Origin: Linum tenue
Taxonomy: Eukaryota; Streptophyta; Magnoliopsida; Malpighiales; Linaceae
DNA length: 64,000 nt
Assembly: GCA_946122785.1 (NCBI GenBank)
Contig: CAMGYJ010000011.1
Coordinates: 18,538,001 to 18,602,000, forward strand
Reading direction: 5' to 3'
Part shown: positions 32,491 through 42,639 of the stretch, one piece after another
Layout: each line of letters opens with the position of its first letter
Numbering within the stretch: position 1 is the first letter of the stretch
Program-made: the position numbers and the translations under genes
Notes under the pieces: model-generated
Seen by the model: the letters and a program-made list of their open reading frames with translations, nothing else
Told to the model about the DNA's origin: nothing
Databases searched by the model: none

Positions 32491-34081
32491 GGCTTAATTA
32501 CAAGTTTGGTCACTCGAATTGCTTAAAAATTTCACGTTTGCCACTCAAATTGATTTATTCCATTTATAGTCACTCGAATTAGTTGAACAGTCCAAGTTTG
32601 GTCACTCTCCGTTAACCTTCGTTAGACTCCGTTAGTGACGACCGTTAAGTGATGACGTGGCTAACAGAAAGACACAGTCATCATAGTTTAACATTAAAAA
32701 ACGACGACCCTACCCGCCAGATCAGCTTTACCCGCCCTGTCAGTCATTCTTGCCCAACCCGCGAACCAACCCAATTAATTGACCCTAAACCCAAACCCGA
32801 GACCCGCCGGCGTTGTTGGTCTCCGCGATGTCGGTGGTGGGTGTAGTCTCCCTGGGAAACGCCGTCTTGTCGGAGCTCCGAGACAACCACATGAAGTATT
32901 CCAAGTTCGCCGCCCAACCATCCGCTTCTACCTCGCCGTCGCCGTCCTGGTCCTCCCTCCCCAGCAGAACCGGGATGCTTGTGGCCTACACTCCGGCATT
33001 CCTCGCCGCCTTGTCCTCCCTGCTCCTCCTCCACCATGGCGGTGATGGAGCTTCGTCTTCTAGGCTCTTCCTGGTCGAATCCGCCCTCGCCGTACATTTC
33101 TTCAAAAGGGTTTTCGAGGTACGTACTTTCTCCCAGTTCCAATTCAATCCAGCTCCAGCCCTTTTCTTCGAATGGAATTTTGATGGTCGGGACAAGTCTC
33201 TACCTGATGGGAAGGAGCAAAGCCACAAGAGAGTGGTACCTCTCTAAGTTTGATGATTTCCCTCCTCATGTCAAGTGTATCATCCCTTTTGTTTTCTAGA
33301 TGATCAATCAGTATGAGTGAAATTAACTGAGGGTTAATCGTATTTGCTGAAAATCCTGTACAACAGGTATGAGCTTCTATGGAAGCAGGTGTCAATTCTC
33401 AGGAACTCAGTACTCACCTGGTTGGTCTCGCTAGATCCAATCAATATATTGGACAAAATTCAGAAGTGCTCGCGGACAGATCTGGCCTCGCTCCGCCGCC
33501 GATGATGGGGGATTTGCAGGGGCTGGCCGGTTGCGACCTCTGCTCCGCTCCTCCGTCTTCCTTCTGGATCTTGCAATTGATTGGCGCCGGAGATTGCCAC
33601 ACCGCCGCTGCAAGCGTTGAATCGCCCGAAGACACGGTGGCCTCGGCTCGGATTGGAGCCCCGAAGAGGGCTCCGATCTGGTGAGCCACCTTTTTCTTGC
33701 ACTTCTCTGTTTGGGTTTCCATCCGACGCCGAATCGCCCTAACCATCTGTTTTCGATTTACTTTTCAGGGGGGGTTGGGTCTCGGGTTTGGGTTTAGGGT
33801 CAATTAATTGGGTTGGTTCGCGGGTTGGGCAAGAATGGCTGACAGGGCGGGTAAGGCTGAGCTGGCGGGTCGGGTCGTCATTTTTTAATGTTAAAATATG
33901 CTGACTGTGTCTTTCTGTTAGCCACGTCATCACTTAACGGTCGTCACTAACGGAGTCTAACAGAGAGTGACCAAACTTGGACTGTTCAACTAATTCGAGT
34001 GACTATAAATGGAATAAATCAATTTGAGTGGCAAACGTGAAATTTTTAAGCAATTCGAGTGACCAAACTTGCAATTAAGCC
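32491..34081. mobile_element. Pack-MULE-2, Mutator-like element with captured gene piece
   Basis: The 1591-bp element has very long terminal inverted repeats, 32491-32805 (315 bp) and 33777-34081 (305 bp), starting GGCTTAATT(A/G)CAAGTTTGG. One 10-bp indel accounts for the length difference. A perfect 10-bp duplication aatcaaaact flanks it (32481-32490 and 34082-34091). Inside are an exon piece of a steroid 5-alpha-reductase-family gene (plus, about 32828-33118) and further GC-rich DNA (33380-33760) that I do not recognise. No transposase is present. Confidence 0.92.
32828..33118 (+). pseudogene. Captured first exon of a steroid 5-alpha-reductase-family gene
   Basis: About 97 codons from ATG 32828 read MSVVGVVSLGNAVLSELR, then HMKYSKF, RTGMLVAYTPAFLAAL, and VHFFKRVFE. 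This pattern is typical of the N-terminal half of plant 3-oxo-5-alpha-steroid 4-dehydrogenase family proteins, membrane enzymes that reduce steroid or polyprenol-type substrates. The homology ends at a perfect plant splice donor, gag|gtacgtact, with GT at 33119-33120, and the sequence beyond looks like intron. This indicates capture of genomic DNA, exon plus intron start. The reductase C-terminus with the NADPH site is absent, so the fragment has no enzymatic function. Confidence 0.75.
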
Positions 34082-34104
34082 AATCAAAACTAGTGCGACA
34101 TGTA

Positions 34105-34213
34105 CATAATGGTTCATTGGTAGCGTTGGTCACTCTAGTTGTGGGAACGTGGGCCTTGACCCGAGTTCGAACATTCAGTACCCCTCTCTCACTAAATATC
34201 TTATAAAAAAAAT
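34105..34213 (+). repeat. Possible SINE-like unit
   Basis: The unit contains a B-box-like cgagttcgaacattc (about 34159-34173), a weaker A-box-like segment upstream near 34120, and ends in a short A-run at 34204-34211. No convincing target duplication was found, only a 5-bp atggt match. Confidence 0.3.
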
Positions 34214-35279
34214 GGTGAAAGAGGGAGTTGATCCAACTCAACCGTTTGAGATTTCTCGATTACTAACAAGAATATTTTATAATATATTTTCATTTTACAA
34301 TAATACAGGAAGCTAAATACCCAATATTGGAAACTCATCTGAGTAGCTAGATTTATATACGTGTAATTACTGAGCTGTGGATAACAACAATGCATATGAT
34401 TTTGGCCTATTGGTATAGGATCTTGTTGTGCAGGCTACAGGACAAAGCCAAATCTTTTTGAATGTGACCCACGTGTTTGAATTCGAATTGAAATAAAATG
34501 CACAGAAACGAAATATATAGGACTCAACGCAATAATGTAAATTTTGTATTAACAGTCAAATAATATGGGTCTGGCCGGTGAGTTACCATATGGCAATGAT
34601 CCACACCGTTCTGGAGTACACTTTACTTTAAGTGATGTCGCTATTATTTATCAGCGACGATTCATAGTCATAATTATTACTTTTGATATTTGAGTTGGGT
34701 ATAGCAAACCGTTTATATAAACATATATTTTTATGTAATACGTTTGGATAGGATAGTAATGCATGCACGTCAGACGTGCAGGCACCAGGCCACAATGGTC
34801 TAATTGATAATGATGGAGGCTTGATTTCCGCGTAACATAATTAATCAAGGAAGTCACAAACTCGATCCTAAATTCCATTAATTTACAATAAAAATGGAAC
34901 CCTGAGGAGGAAATTAAAATAATAACAAAAAAACCAGTTGAAATGAAATGGATGATGCCGCTTAAAAAAAGCTGATGCCGACAGTACAATGCAAAGTGAT
35001 CGAGTTAAATAAACCAAATAATATTAAACGTCCCATTGAAAACTTTCAAGAAAAAGAGAGATGTTCCATTAAAATGAAATGAATTCTTTCCCTCTAAGTA
35101 TCGACCCTCAATTGTAGCGGCTGCCTAATAGGCTAGTTTGGGAGTGCGAATCCTATGATTAAGGCTGCTTCGTCACTTGGTTAAATCTCTTCCAACTCTT
35201 AAATCTGGACACAGTAATCTAACGGTTAAAAAGTGGGAAGGGTTATTTAATTAATTACAGGGGTAGTTTGGTATTATGG
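34214..35279. other. AT-rich intergenic DNA, no feature seen
   Basis: Just over 1 kb without gene or repeat ends that I can identify. Confidence 0.5.
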
Positions 35280-35490
35280 AAAATTACGAAGCATACAAAC
35301 CAGACTTACAATAAGTACAAACCATACAAACATAGAAACTACAACGACAAAACTTACAAACAGATTTACAAACATTACAAACGTATGAACTGTACAAACA
35401 ATACAAACTAGATCGACAAACAATACAAACCATACAAAAAAGGACAAAAATGACAAACTAGACCGACAATCCATACAAACTGGAAAAAAA
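35280..35490. repeat. Degenerate acaaac-rich repeat tract
   Basis: About 200 bp in which short units such as catacaaac, ttacaaac and gacaaac recur every 8-15 bp without a strict period. It reads as low-complexity DNA and has no coding sense. Confidence 0.65.
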
Positions 35491-36005
35491 CACCCAGGTT
35501 GACTTTGGAGGCTTCATCCCTATATAGAGGCGTTCTCTCTATGGCCTAAAGCAGGCACTCAGGCGTAGTTTGATAACTTTTAGTCGACGATTCTTAATAT
35601 TGAGTTTGTTCAGACTTCAGAGTGATAATGACCCTCCACTCTTTTTTCGCTCTACTGCGCATGGGCTTACAGTTCTCCTACTTTCTGTTGATGACATGGT
35701 CATTAGTGGTGACGATGAAGAGGGTATTAGGCTCTTAACAACAGCTTTACGACAGGCTTTCAATCTCAAAGAACTTTGGGACTTATCTTACCTTTTGGGA
35801 CTGGAGATTACTCGCTCGACAGCTGGGCTACATGTCAGTCAGCATAAGTACATTGCAGATCTTCTCGAGGAAGCCCAGATGGATGAGTGTGAGCCGAGCG
35901 GTACCCCAATGGAGTAGAACCTCAAACTTCGCCTAGATGGTGGTGATCTGTTACCCAATGGTACTACATATCGTAGTATCGTCGGAGCCTCATTTATTGG
36001 ACTAA

Positions 36006-37831
36006 GAGCATCTCCATCGCCCATTTTTTCCCAATTGCATTATGACGTAGTTAGTGGTTTTGCAATTGCAACTCCAATTTTACTGATGTGAAAAGTTTTG
36101 CAATTATGCAAGCTTTCATAATATGAAAGTCTAATTGCAATGCCACGTAGATTAGTAGTGGGGCGTTTGTTCTTTTTTTTAATGCTATTTAAATACCCAA
36201 ATATAGGTGTGATAAAGAGCAATTTATTTTTATATGTAATTGCAAGTTAATTGCACAAATGTAGGTACAATGAAAGTCAAGTGAGTTGGCTTGCAAAAAT
36301 AGGGTTGTGTAAAAAAAAATCACAAATGCAATTGCAAATACAATTGCACCAATGGAGCATGGTAAAGGAAACCGTACCGGAAGTCATACCGGATCCGCTA
36401 GTGGTAGGGTATTTTGTGGTACTACCGTGGTTCAACCATTGTGTACCGGCAAAATACCGTTTTTGTAATTAAAACATATTTTTTTTATTAAAAAACCGTA
36501 CCGACAGATTCAGTATACCGTTTCGGAATAATACCGGAATAAAACCGGAATATACCGGATAACAGATCTGAATAAACTAAATAGGCATATTTAATATAAC
36601 AATCAACAAATTGCAACATTACTAAATTAACTACATGATCGAAGTTACCATCATTTTGAGATGTTGGGTTCAAACTTTAAATTGCATGGAAACCTTAGTC
36701 TGGTGTAAGCCCTGCCTATTCTGAAAAGCCAAAGAGAGATGTGGGTAATGAACAGAAACGTCTGCAGAGGGCCAGTGGGAGAAGGCATGGCACTACAGGA
36801 AAATGATCCTTTAATCACGGGAAATCCCATACTTGAAAGTGTGTTTCCCGTGTTGTACTCTGCCAGTTGTACTGTTTAGACTGCTACCACTGCTTATACT
36901 GCTGCTAGCTGTATTGCTTCTCCTGCTACTAATGTCGGTTGTACTATTTATGTTGCTTTGCTGCAGTAATTACTACTACTAATGCTGCTATGGCTACAAA
37001 CTGCAGAAGCACAAGTTAAGGATGTAAGTTAAGAAGGTAAAGTTCATCAACCTGCACTGATTGATGGTCAATAAATAGTGACATGAACAGAGGACTAGAA
37101 TCCTTCTAGAAGATGTTAAATTTCTCACCTCAACAACCTTTTTCTCACATCAATTTTATAATTGAATTTGTGTTTAGTAACAGAAATCAGTCATCAAACT
37201 ATAGTTCATGTACAAGTGAGTCAACAAACTACAGATACACAGTCCAAAAACTAGCAGTCACTGAATCATGCTAAACATCAGTTATAAAACTATAATTTAT
37301 GTGGCGGGTTTAAGAACCAGCAACTAGTGTAATAGTTGGAACAAGAGAATAGCCAGCAAGAACTGTTAGGCGGTTACAGTCCTCAAAGCAACAACTAGAC
37401 TCACAGGTTCTTCAAAATAGCAGATGAACGGCAGAGCGGTGGAGAAGGATCGCGGGTCACGGGTTCGCCAATCGGGGGTCGCCGGTTGTGCTGGAGCGGC
37501 GGGGCGGGGTTGCGCTGGACGGCTGGAGAAGAAAGAATGCAGGAAACGAAAGCGGCTCCAGATTTTTTAATAGGGTTTTTGTGTTTTTGGTCGATTTTTT
37601 TTTTTACTATTTTATGTGCCAAAACGACGTAGTTTATGTTCCTATATCTTACCGCCGGTTAGACCAAAACCGGGCAGTTTTTTGTTTTGTACCGGTTAAG
37701 CCGGAAAAACCGGCCGGCACGGTATTCTTCCCACAAACAGCCTACCGTATCGTTCCTGGTCCGGTTTCCAGTTTTACCGGTTGAACCGGCCGGTACGATT
37801 TGGTTTCCTGGTCCATGCAATGGAGATGCTC
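36006..37831. mobile_element. PIF/Harbinger-like MITE (358 bp), itself interrupted
   Basis: The left end starts GAGCATCTCCAT at 36006 and the right end is its inverse (atggagatgctc, ending 37831, with the hAT-like insertion removed). The 3-bp duplication taa flanks it at 36003-36005 and 37832-37834, matching the TWA preference of this superfamily. Without the nested element at 36358-37817 and its 8-bp duplication, the MITE is 358 bp. Confidence 0.87.
36358..37817. mobile_element. 1460-bp hAT-like element nested in the MITE
   Basis: Terminal inverted repeats CATGGTAAAGGAAACC and CATGGACCAGGAAACC match at 13 of 16 bases. A perfect 8-bp duplication caatggag flanks it (36350-36357, 37818-37825), the size typical of hAT. 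Both ends are rich in taccgg/ccggta motifs (36370-36560 and 37650-37800). No transposase is visible. Confidence 0.87.
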
Positions 37832-38468
37832 TAATACTCGTCCCGATATTGCTTATGTTGTACAAGTTGTTAGTCAGTATATGGCAGCTCCGCGAACGAC
37901 ACACTAGCTTGCAGTACAGCGCATCTTGCGCTACCTTAAGGGCACCCCAGATGTCGACATATTCTTTCCTTCTGGTGGTGAGCCCATTATGGTCGCATAT
38001 GCAGATGCAGATTATGCTGGGTGTGTGGATACTCGGCGTTCGACTTCTGGTTGGTGTGAAGATTGGCAACTCATTTGTTTCCTGGCACTGCAGAAAACAA
38101 GAGCGAGTGTCCAAGTCATCTACAGAAGCGGAATATCGCTCCATGAGTGAGGTCACTTATGAGATGTGTGGCTACAACGGTTGTTGGTTGATTTTGGCGT
38201 TCAGTGAGCTCTTCATATCCTTCTTTATGCAAATAACATGAGTGCTATCCAGATTGCTACTAATCTGGTTCTGCATGATAGGATGAAGCATATCGAGGTT
38301 CATGTTCACTACATCCGACAGTTTGGTCACCGCAGGTGTCATAGAGCTCTCCTACATTACTTCGGAAGACCAGACCGCAAATTTGTTTACCAAGGCTATG
38401 TCCTCTGCTCACACTGGTTTCTTGCTCACAAATTGATGTTGACTCAGCACCATCAATTTGAGGGAGGG

Positions 38469-38685
38469 TGTTAGAAGTAACAAATTGGGGTACCAATTTG
38501 TATATATGATTTCTGTATACTATGCGAGTAGGGCTTAGAGGGCAGCAACTTATATATAGTCATATGAGATTATTTGTATGTTATCTTGGAACACCGAGGA
38601 ATAAGATAACCTAACGCCTTTGTGCCGTGAACTAGTCTCAACGTTTATTGTTCGTTCTATTTCTGAGTTTGCTTCTCAATTGACA
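38469..38685 (+). repeat. 3' LTR of Copia-3
   Basis: The 217-bp LTR begins tgttagaagtaac after a polypurine tract and ends tgaca. It contains a TATA-like tatatata at 38551-38558. No partner LTR is present, so the right boundary rests on the TG...CA rule only. Confidence 0.65.
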
Positions 38686-38788
38686 CTAACGACTATGTGT
38701 CCAAGATTTATTACAAAATTTACATGATTTTTAGAATTAAAAGGGAATTATTACCTCTCATGACATCAACATGGCTCCTCCACCGATC

Positions 38789-39082
38789 TGTCATAAACCA
38801 GTTGATCCTAATAACTCGAGTTGTTGGGAGAGGTTCAATCGTGAATCATATACCGTTTTCTAACACCCCCTTCAAACTCAAGCCATTCAGATAGGCTTGG
38901 AGTTTGGACAGGCACAGGTCTAGACACTGTGTGCTTAACAGAAATAGATGGGGGTCACCGGGAATCGAACACAAGACCTCTTGATCATAGAAGGCTCTGA
39001 TATTATGTCATAAACCAGTTGATCTCAATAACTCGAGTTGTTGGAAGAGATTCAATCGTGAATCATATGCCGTTTACTAACA
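38789..39082 (-). mobile_element. TRIM (miniature LTR retrotransposon), TSD cgatc
   Basis: Two 77-bp direct repeats (38789-38865 and 39006-39082) differ at 6 positions, and each begins and ends TG...CA. The 294-bp unit is flanked by a perfect 5-bp duplication cgatc (38784-38788 and 39083-39087). In minus orientation a primer-site-like TATCAGAGCC lies within a few bases of the 5' LTR (about 38985-39003). A purine tract TTGAAGGGGG ends at the 3' LTR (38866-38875). The interior has no ORF. This is the full TRIM architecture. Confidence 0.9.
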
Positions 39083-39087
39083 CGATC

Positions 39088-41260
39088 ATCAAATAGTGAA
39101 AGGTCAAACAAACATAAATAACAGCTAACAAGCGAAATGATAAAAGAAGCATCTCGCCGTAAAACCCAACCCTCTTACAAAAAAGATGAGGATTAGTGCA
39201 CGAAACAAACTATGAATTTGGATTAATAAAACCCCAAAACCAAACAACTACCTTTTGGCTAGCTATATATATATTTTTAAATACCCAATCATGGCGTGAC
39301 AATTGTAAGTAGCCAGATTAGGTAAAAACCCAAAAAACAGTGGAAGCCAAAATAATACAAATTAAATAATTCCTATGCAGATCGAGCAACCAATTTGCTG
39401 AAAGAAATATGAGGGGCATTGTGGATTTCTTGGTAGTTAAGGAGTCGAAAAAAGCTAATATATATGCTTTTTGTTTTTTGATTTCATATATATGCTTTTT
39501 GTGATTGTGGACGACTGAAATTCAAACAAATAATTTATACATATATAAGAAAAGGAACCATAGACTTTGGTCTTTAAAGCCACTAACTAACAAGCTAAAC
39601 TGTATTTTATACTTGTCTTTTTAAATGTTGGTTGCCAGAATTAAGCACACAAAAGTTGCTCAGAGCCAATTGTGATGAAAAGCTAAATATATAGCACGTA
39701 CGTAACGTATATATAGACAGACAACTTCACTTTAATTTGCGAGGGACCTTCCTTTGATTTTTCAGCTCCTTATGGATTAGGATCGAGCTTCCACTATCAT
39801 TAAACAAAACTATGAACGTCACCTGCAGAAAAATTTGTTGAAAATTACTCGTACAACGATCAAGTATATGTCATGTTGTCATATGTGTATTTATCACATT
39901 AAATACACGATGACCCAAACCCATAAAATCACCCATACAACACAAATAACAACGACGACACAGTCGAAACTATAAAAACATCATGGACTTTGTTCAAAAT
40001 TCAGGCCCCAACACACCTGCTCGTGAACAACTCGGATTCAAAACTAGTTCCAACAAATTCACCCCCGAACTGAATTCGGTCAGCAACCCTCATCAGTGTT
40101 CATGCCTCCAACCTTCAATAAATTCTGGCATCCTAACTAAAACCATGCAGAAACGGGCTCAATCTTTTTTTTTTTTTTTTTTGGGGTTTGGGGTGTTGCA
40201 TGTCAGTGATGTCACCGTGGTGGTGGTGGAGGTGGGTGCAGCTATGGCCATGGCAATGGCGTCACTAACAAAAGGTCTCGACTTTGGCCTTTGAAAAGTT
40301 ATCAATCATATTCAAAAGTTGTTAATAATTCTGTAAAAGCCACCCAACACACATTTGACGCCCTAAATAATCAACAAATTAACAAGAACGATATATGCGT
40401 TCATATATATGGCATTTCACACAGTGTGGTTATAGTGAGGTTGTCAAACCGGTTTATACCGTTGTGCCGGTTTGACAAGTGAAATAGTACGACCAGTGGT
40501 ACTACTGGTTTGTGTCGGTTCATGCCGGTTTAGCAAAATATGTGAGAATCATTACATCCAATGAATTTAATCATATATAAAACATATATGGAGACAATTT
40601 CCTTACAATCCAACAAATATCCTTTGACTTTTAAATTGATTTAGCAAATAACAAATTAATTTTTTATTAATTAAATTTACTAAAATAATGTCATTTTACT
40701 TAGAAATAGTAAGTCAATCATATCAGTTGGTGTTCACACTGGTTTCATTACCGATACTGATTAAATCATATTCAGCCGGACAACATGACAACCATGGTTG
40801 TAACCATAGACATCCAGTTTTTGAATTAGTGACAGACAGACGCAGACACCTCCAGCTTTACAGAGCCGGCCCTTTCGTATCGTACGTACCACTGGGGAAG
40901 AATTGAAATTGACCAATTGTTATTGGTTTGTGGATATGGATAACAACATATCAACAGCAAGCAAGCAAAGCACCACCACTCCACTCCAGTAGTCGACTCG
41001 ACCCTACAAATATTCTCCCCAATATTATGTTGTACGGACACCAATTATTTGGCTCATCAATCTATTCCACCTCCCTACCTGCAGCTAGCTGCTGTCCTTC
41101 CTTCATCTAGCTAGTAATTGGTGTACAGGAATAGGGTAGTTATAGTTTAGTGGCTTTAATCTCCGACACATTATATTTTGGTTTGAAAATACTGAATCTG
41201 AACTCATTTAAAAAATAAATTCGAACTCTACTGCTTGTTGTTTATGATTCGGTTGGGTCA
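39088..41260. other. AT-rich intergenic DNA with a small ccggt-rich patch
   Basis: There is no gene here. A T18-type run lies near 40165-40182. At 40435-40540 an imperfect inverted, ccggt-rich patch (caaaccggtttataccg... inverse) resembles the ends of the hAT-like element at 36358-37817 and may be a remnant of that family. Confidence 0.5.
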
Positions 41261-41268
41261 GATGTGAC

Positions 41269-41571
41269 CAGAGGCGGAGGGAGAGTGTTAGAGAGTGGGT
41301 CTCGGGTGCCACTCTGGCATGGGAGCAAAAATATTAAATTAGATATAATAGTTAATCAGGTATGAAAAATAATATATTTTTAATTGATAATGATTGAACT
41401 TTCAAATATATGATACATATAGAGTGTATTTTTTACAATCATATATTTATTTTACCAAAAAAAATTAATACAAAATAATATCATGAATGATTTAAAAGCT
41501 AACAAAATATTTTTATCGTACGTATTTTTTTAAACAGACCCACCCTATACAAAATCCTGGCTATTCCCCTG
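41269..41571. mobile_element. 303-bp hAT-like MITE
   Basis: A perfect 8-bp duplication gatgtgac flanks it (41261-41268 and 41572-41579). The ends are CAGAGGCGGAGGG and, inverted, CAGGGGAATAGCC, a weak TIR of hAT style. The interior is AT-rich. Confidence 0.75.
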
Positions 41572-41579
41572 GATGTGAC

Positions 41580-42225
41580 TGTATTGCTAAGTGAAAAATC
41601 AACCCAATACTAATAAAAATTATGTAAAAATAAAAATTTATAATCAAATTAATTAAAGCAAAAAACATCACAGAAGTTGCTGTTCGGATTTTGATGAAGT
41701 GAAATTTGTTTCAAAATATGTCTAATATTTTTCATAAACATCGTGCGTATTTTTTAATAAGATGTTATTCTTTTAAAATTGTGTACACAATAAAAAAGAA
41801 CAACGTGAAAAATAGTCTGTATTACATGTACGTCTAAAATTTTTAGTTGAAAGCGCATTAGATTAGCAAGACCGCGAGAGAAAATATGGTAAAATATCAT
41901 AATTCCCTCACAAATATGCTTGTATACGACATAATTATGTTTTGGATAAGAAAACAGATGACAATAGTTGTAACATCAGTTTGGTCAAATATTAAGAGTT
42001 GTGTTTCCGAAAACTCTCGCATCCAACCCAAAATAGACGGGTTCCACAAAATACAATTATTATCCAACTTTAAATCTTAATTTTAATGATAAATACAAGT
42101 GAATTGTGACGGGTTAGACGAGTGGGTCTAAAGGATATTTTGCTAAACCCTATTTCTACCTACATCGTGCATCACCACTAGTAATGGCAATGGCCCTGCC
42201 CCAGAACTGACAAGGGAGACAACGT
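41580..42225. other. AT-rich spacer, no feature seen
   Basis: About 650 bp lies between the MITE and Copia-2 without recognisable content. Confidence 0.55.
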
Positions 42226-42482
42226 TGTTGGAATATGTAAAATTAGAGGACCAAACTTGTAAATATTTTTTGTATGTGGATGGATGAGGACACACGTTGG
42301 GGTTTTGTGGTGAAGCTCCTGCCTGTTCTGCAGTTTACTTAAGCCTAATTTTGGCTTAATGGCTGATTAACGAATCTAAGAACCCTATTTGCCACCATGG
42401 AGTAAAGCCTTTCTGAAAGGCCAAACCACATTAAATCTTGTGTCTTTTACGATTATGTTCATCATTTCGAGGTAGATAATCA
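42226..42482 (+). repeat. 5' LTR of Copia-2
   Basis: This 257-bp LTR is directly followed by the primer binding site. Confidence 0.92.
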
Positions 42483-42495
42483 TGGTATCAGAGCC
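42483..42495 (+). promoter_or_regulatory. Primer binding site of Copia-2, initiator-Met tRNA
   Basis: tggtatcagagcc abuts the 5' LTR end and fits the plant initiator-Met tRNA. Confidence 0.92.
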
Positions 42496-42639
42496 TCACG
42501 GAGTTCTTCGTGTTTCGCGTTGGTGATCTGGATTTTGTTCGTGAGCGCGCTTTGGGTCGTGCTTAACAGCTACATCGTTCTTCTTCGGGTCGCTTTGCTG
42601 GTATTGCGGGTTTTGGGACTTTCTTCGCTGTTGTTTGGG

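Larger units (their letters stand above)
35525..38468 (+). pseudogene. Copia-3 RT/RNase H remnant (split)
   Basis: The RT half shows LYGLKQA, then HGLTVLLLSVDDMVISGDD (catalytic block SVDD, with Tyr changed to Ser) at about 35660-35710, and LLGLEITRSTAGLHVSQHKYI. A TAG at 35915-35917 ends the open frame. After the nested insertion the sequence resumes at 37832 with TRPDIAYVVQVVSQ, then YLKGTPDVDIFFPSGG, YADADYAGCVDTRRSTSGW and later TKHIEVH-type RNase H pieces, with several frameshifts (for example near 38055 and 38260). Removing the insertion and one TAA target copy rejoins the RT frame exactly. The fragment cannot make an active enzyme. Confidence 0.85.
35510..38685 (+). mobile_element. Copia-3, 5'-deleted Ty1/copia fragment split by nested transposons
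   Basis: Only the 3' half remains: part of RT from the LYGLKQ block (about 35535), RNase H, a polypurine tract (ttgagggaggg, about 38458-38468) and a 3' LTR (38469-38685). No 5' LTR, gag or integrase is present. A nested insertion at 36006-37831 interrupts RT. Its motifs (DARRSTSGWC-like, NPVIHDRTKHI-like) are close to those of Copia-2, so they probably belong to related families. Confidence 0.88.

Noticed and set aside
34651..34989. 112-codon minus frame with hydrophobic stretches
   Set aside because: AT-rich DNA naturally encodes Ile/Phe/Tyr runs; there is no start context or homology.
35280..35490. CRISPR-like or satellite array
   Set aside because: The units are short, irregular and unspaced, and the genome is a plant; it is low-complexity DNA.
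39983..40294. 103-codon frame with Ala/Val/Met-rich end
   Set aside because: It crosses a long T-run and simple gtggtgg repeats, consistent with low complexity.
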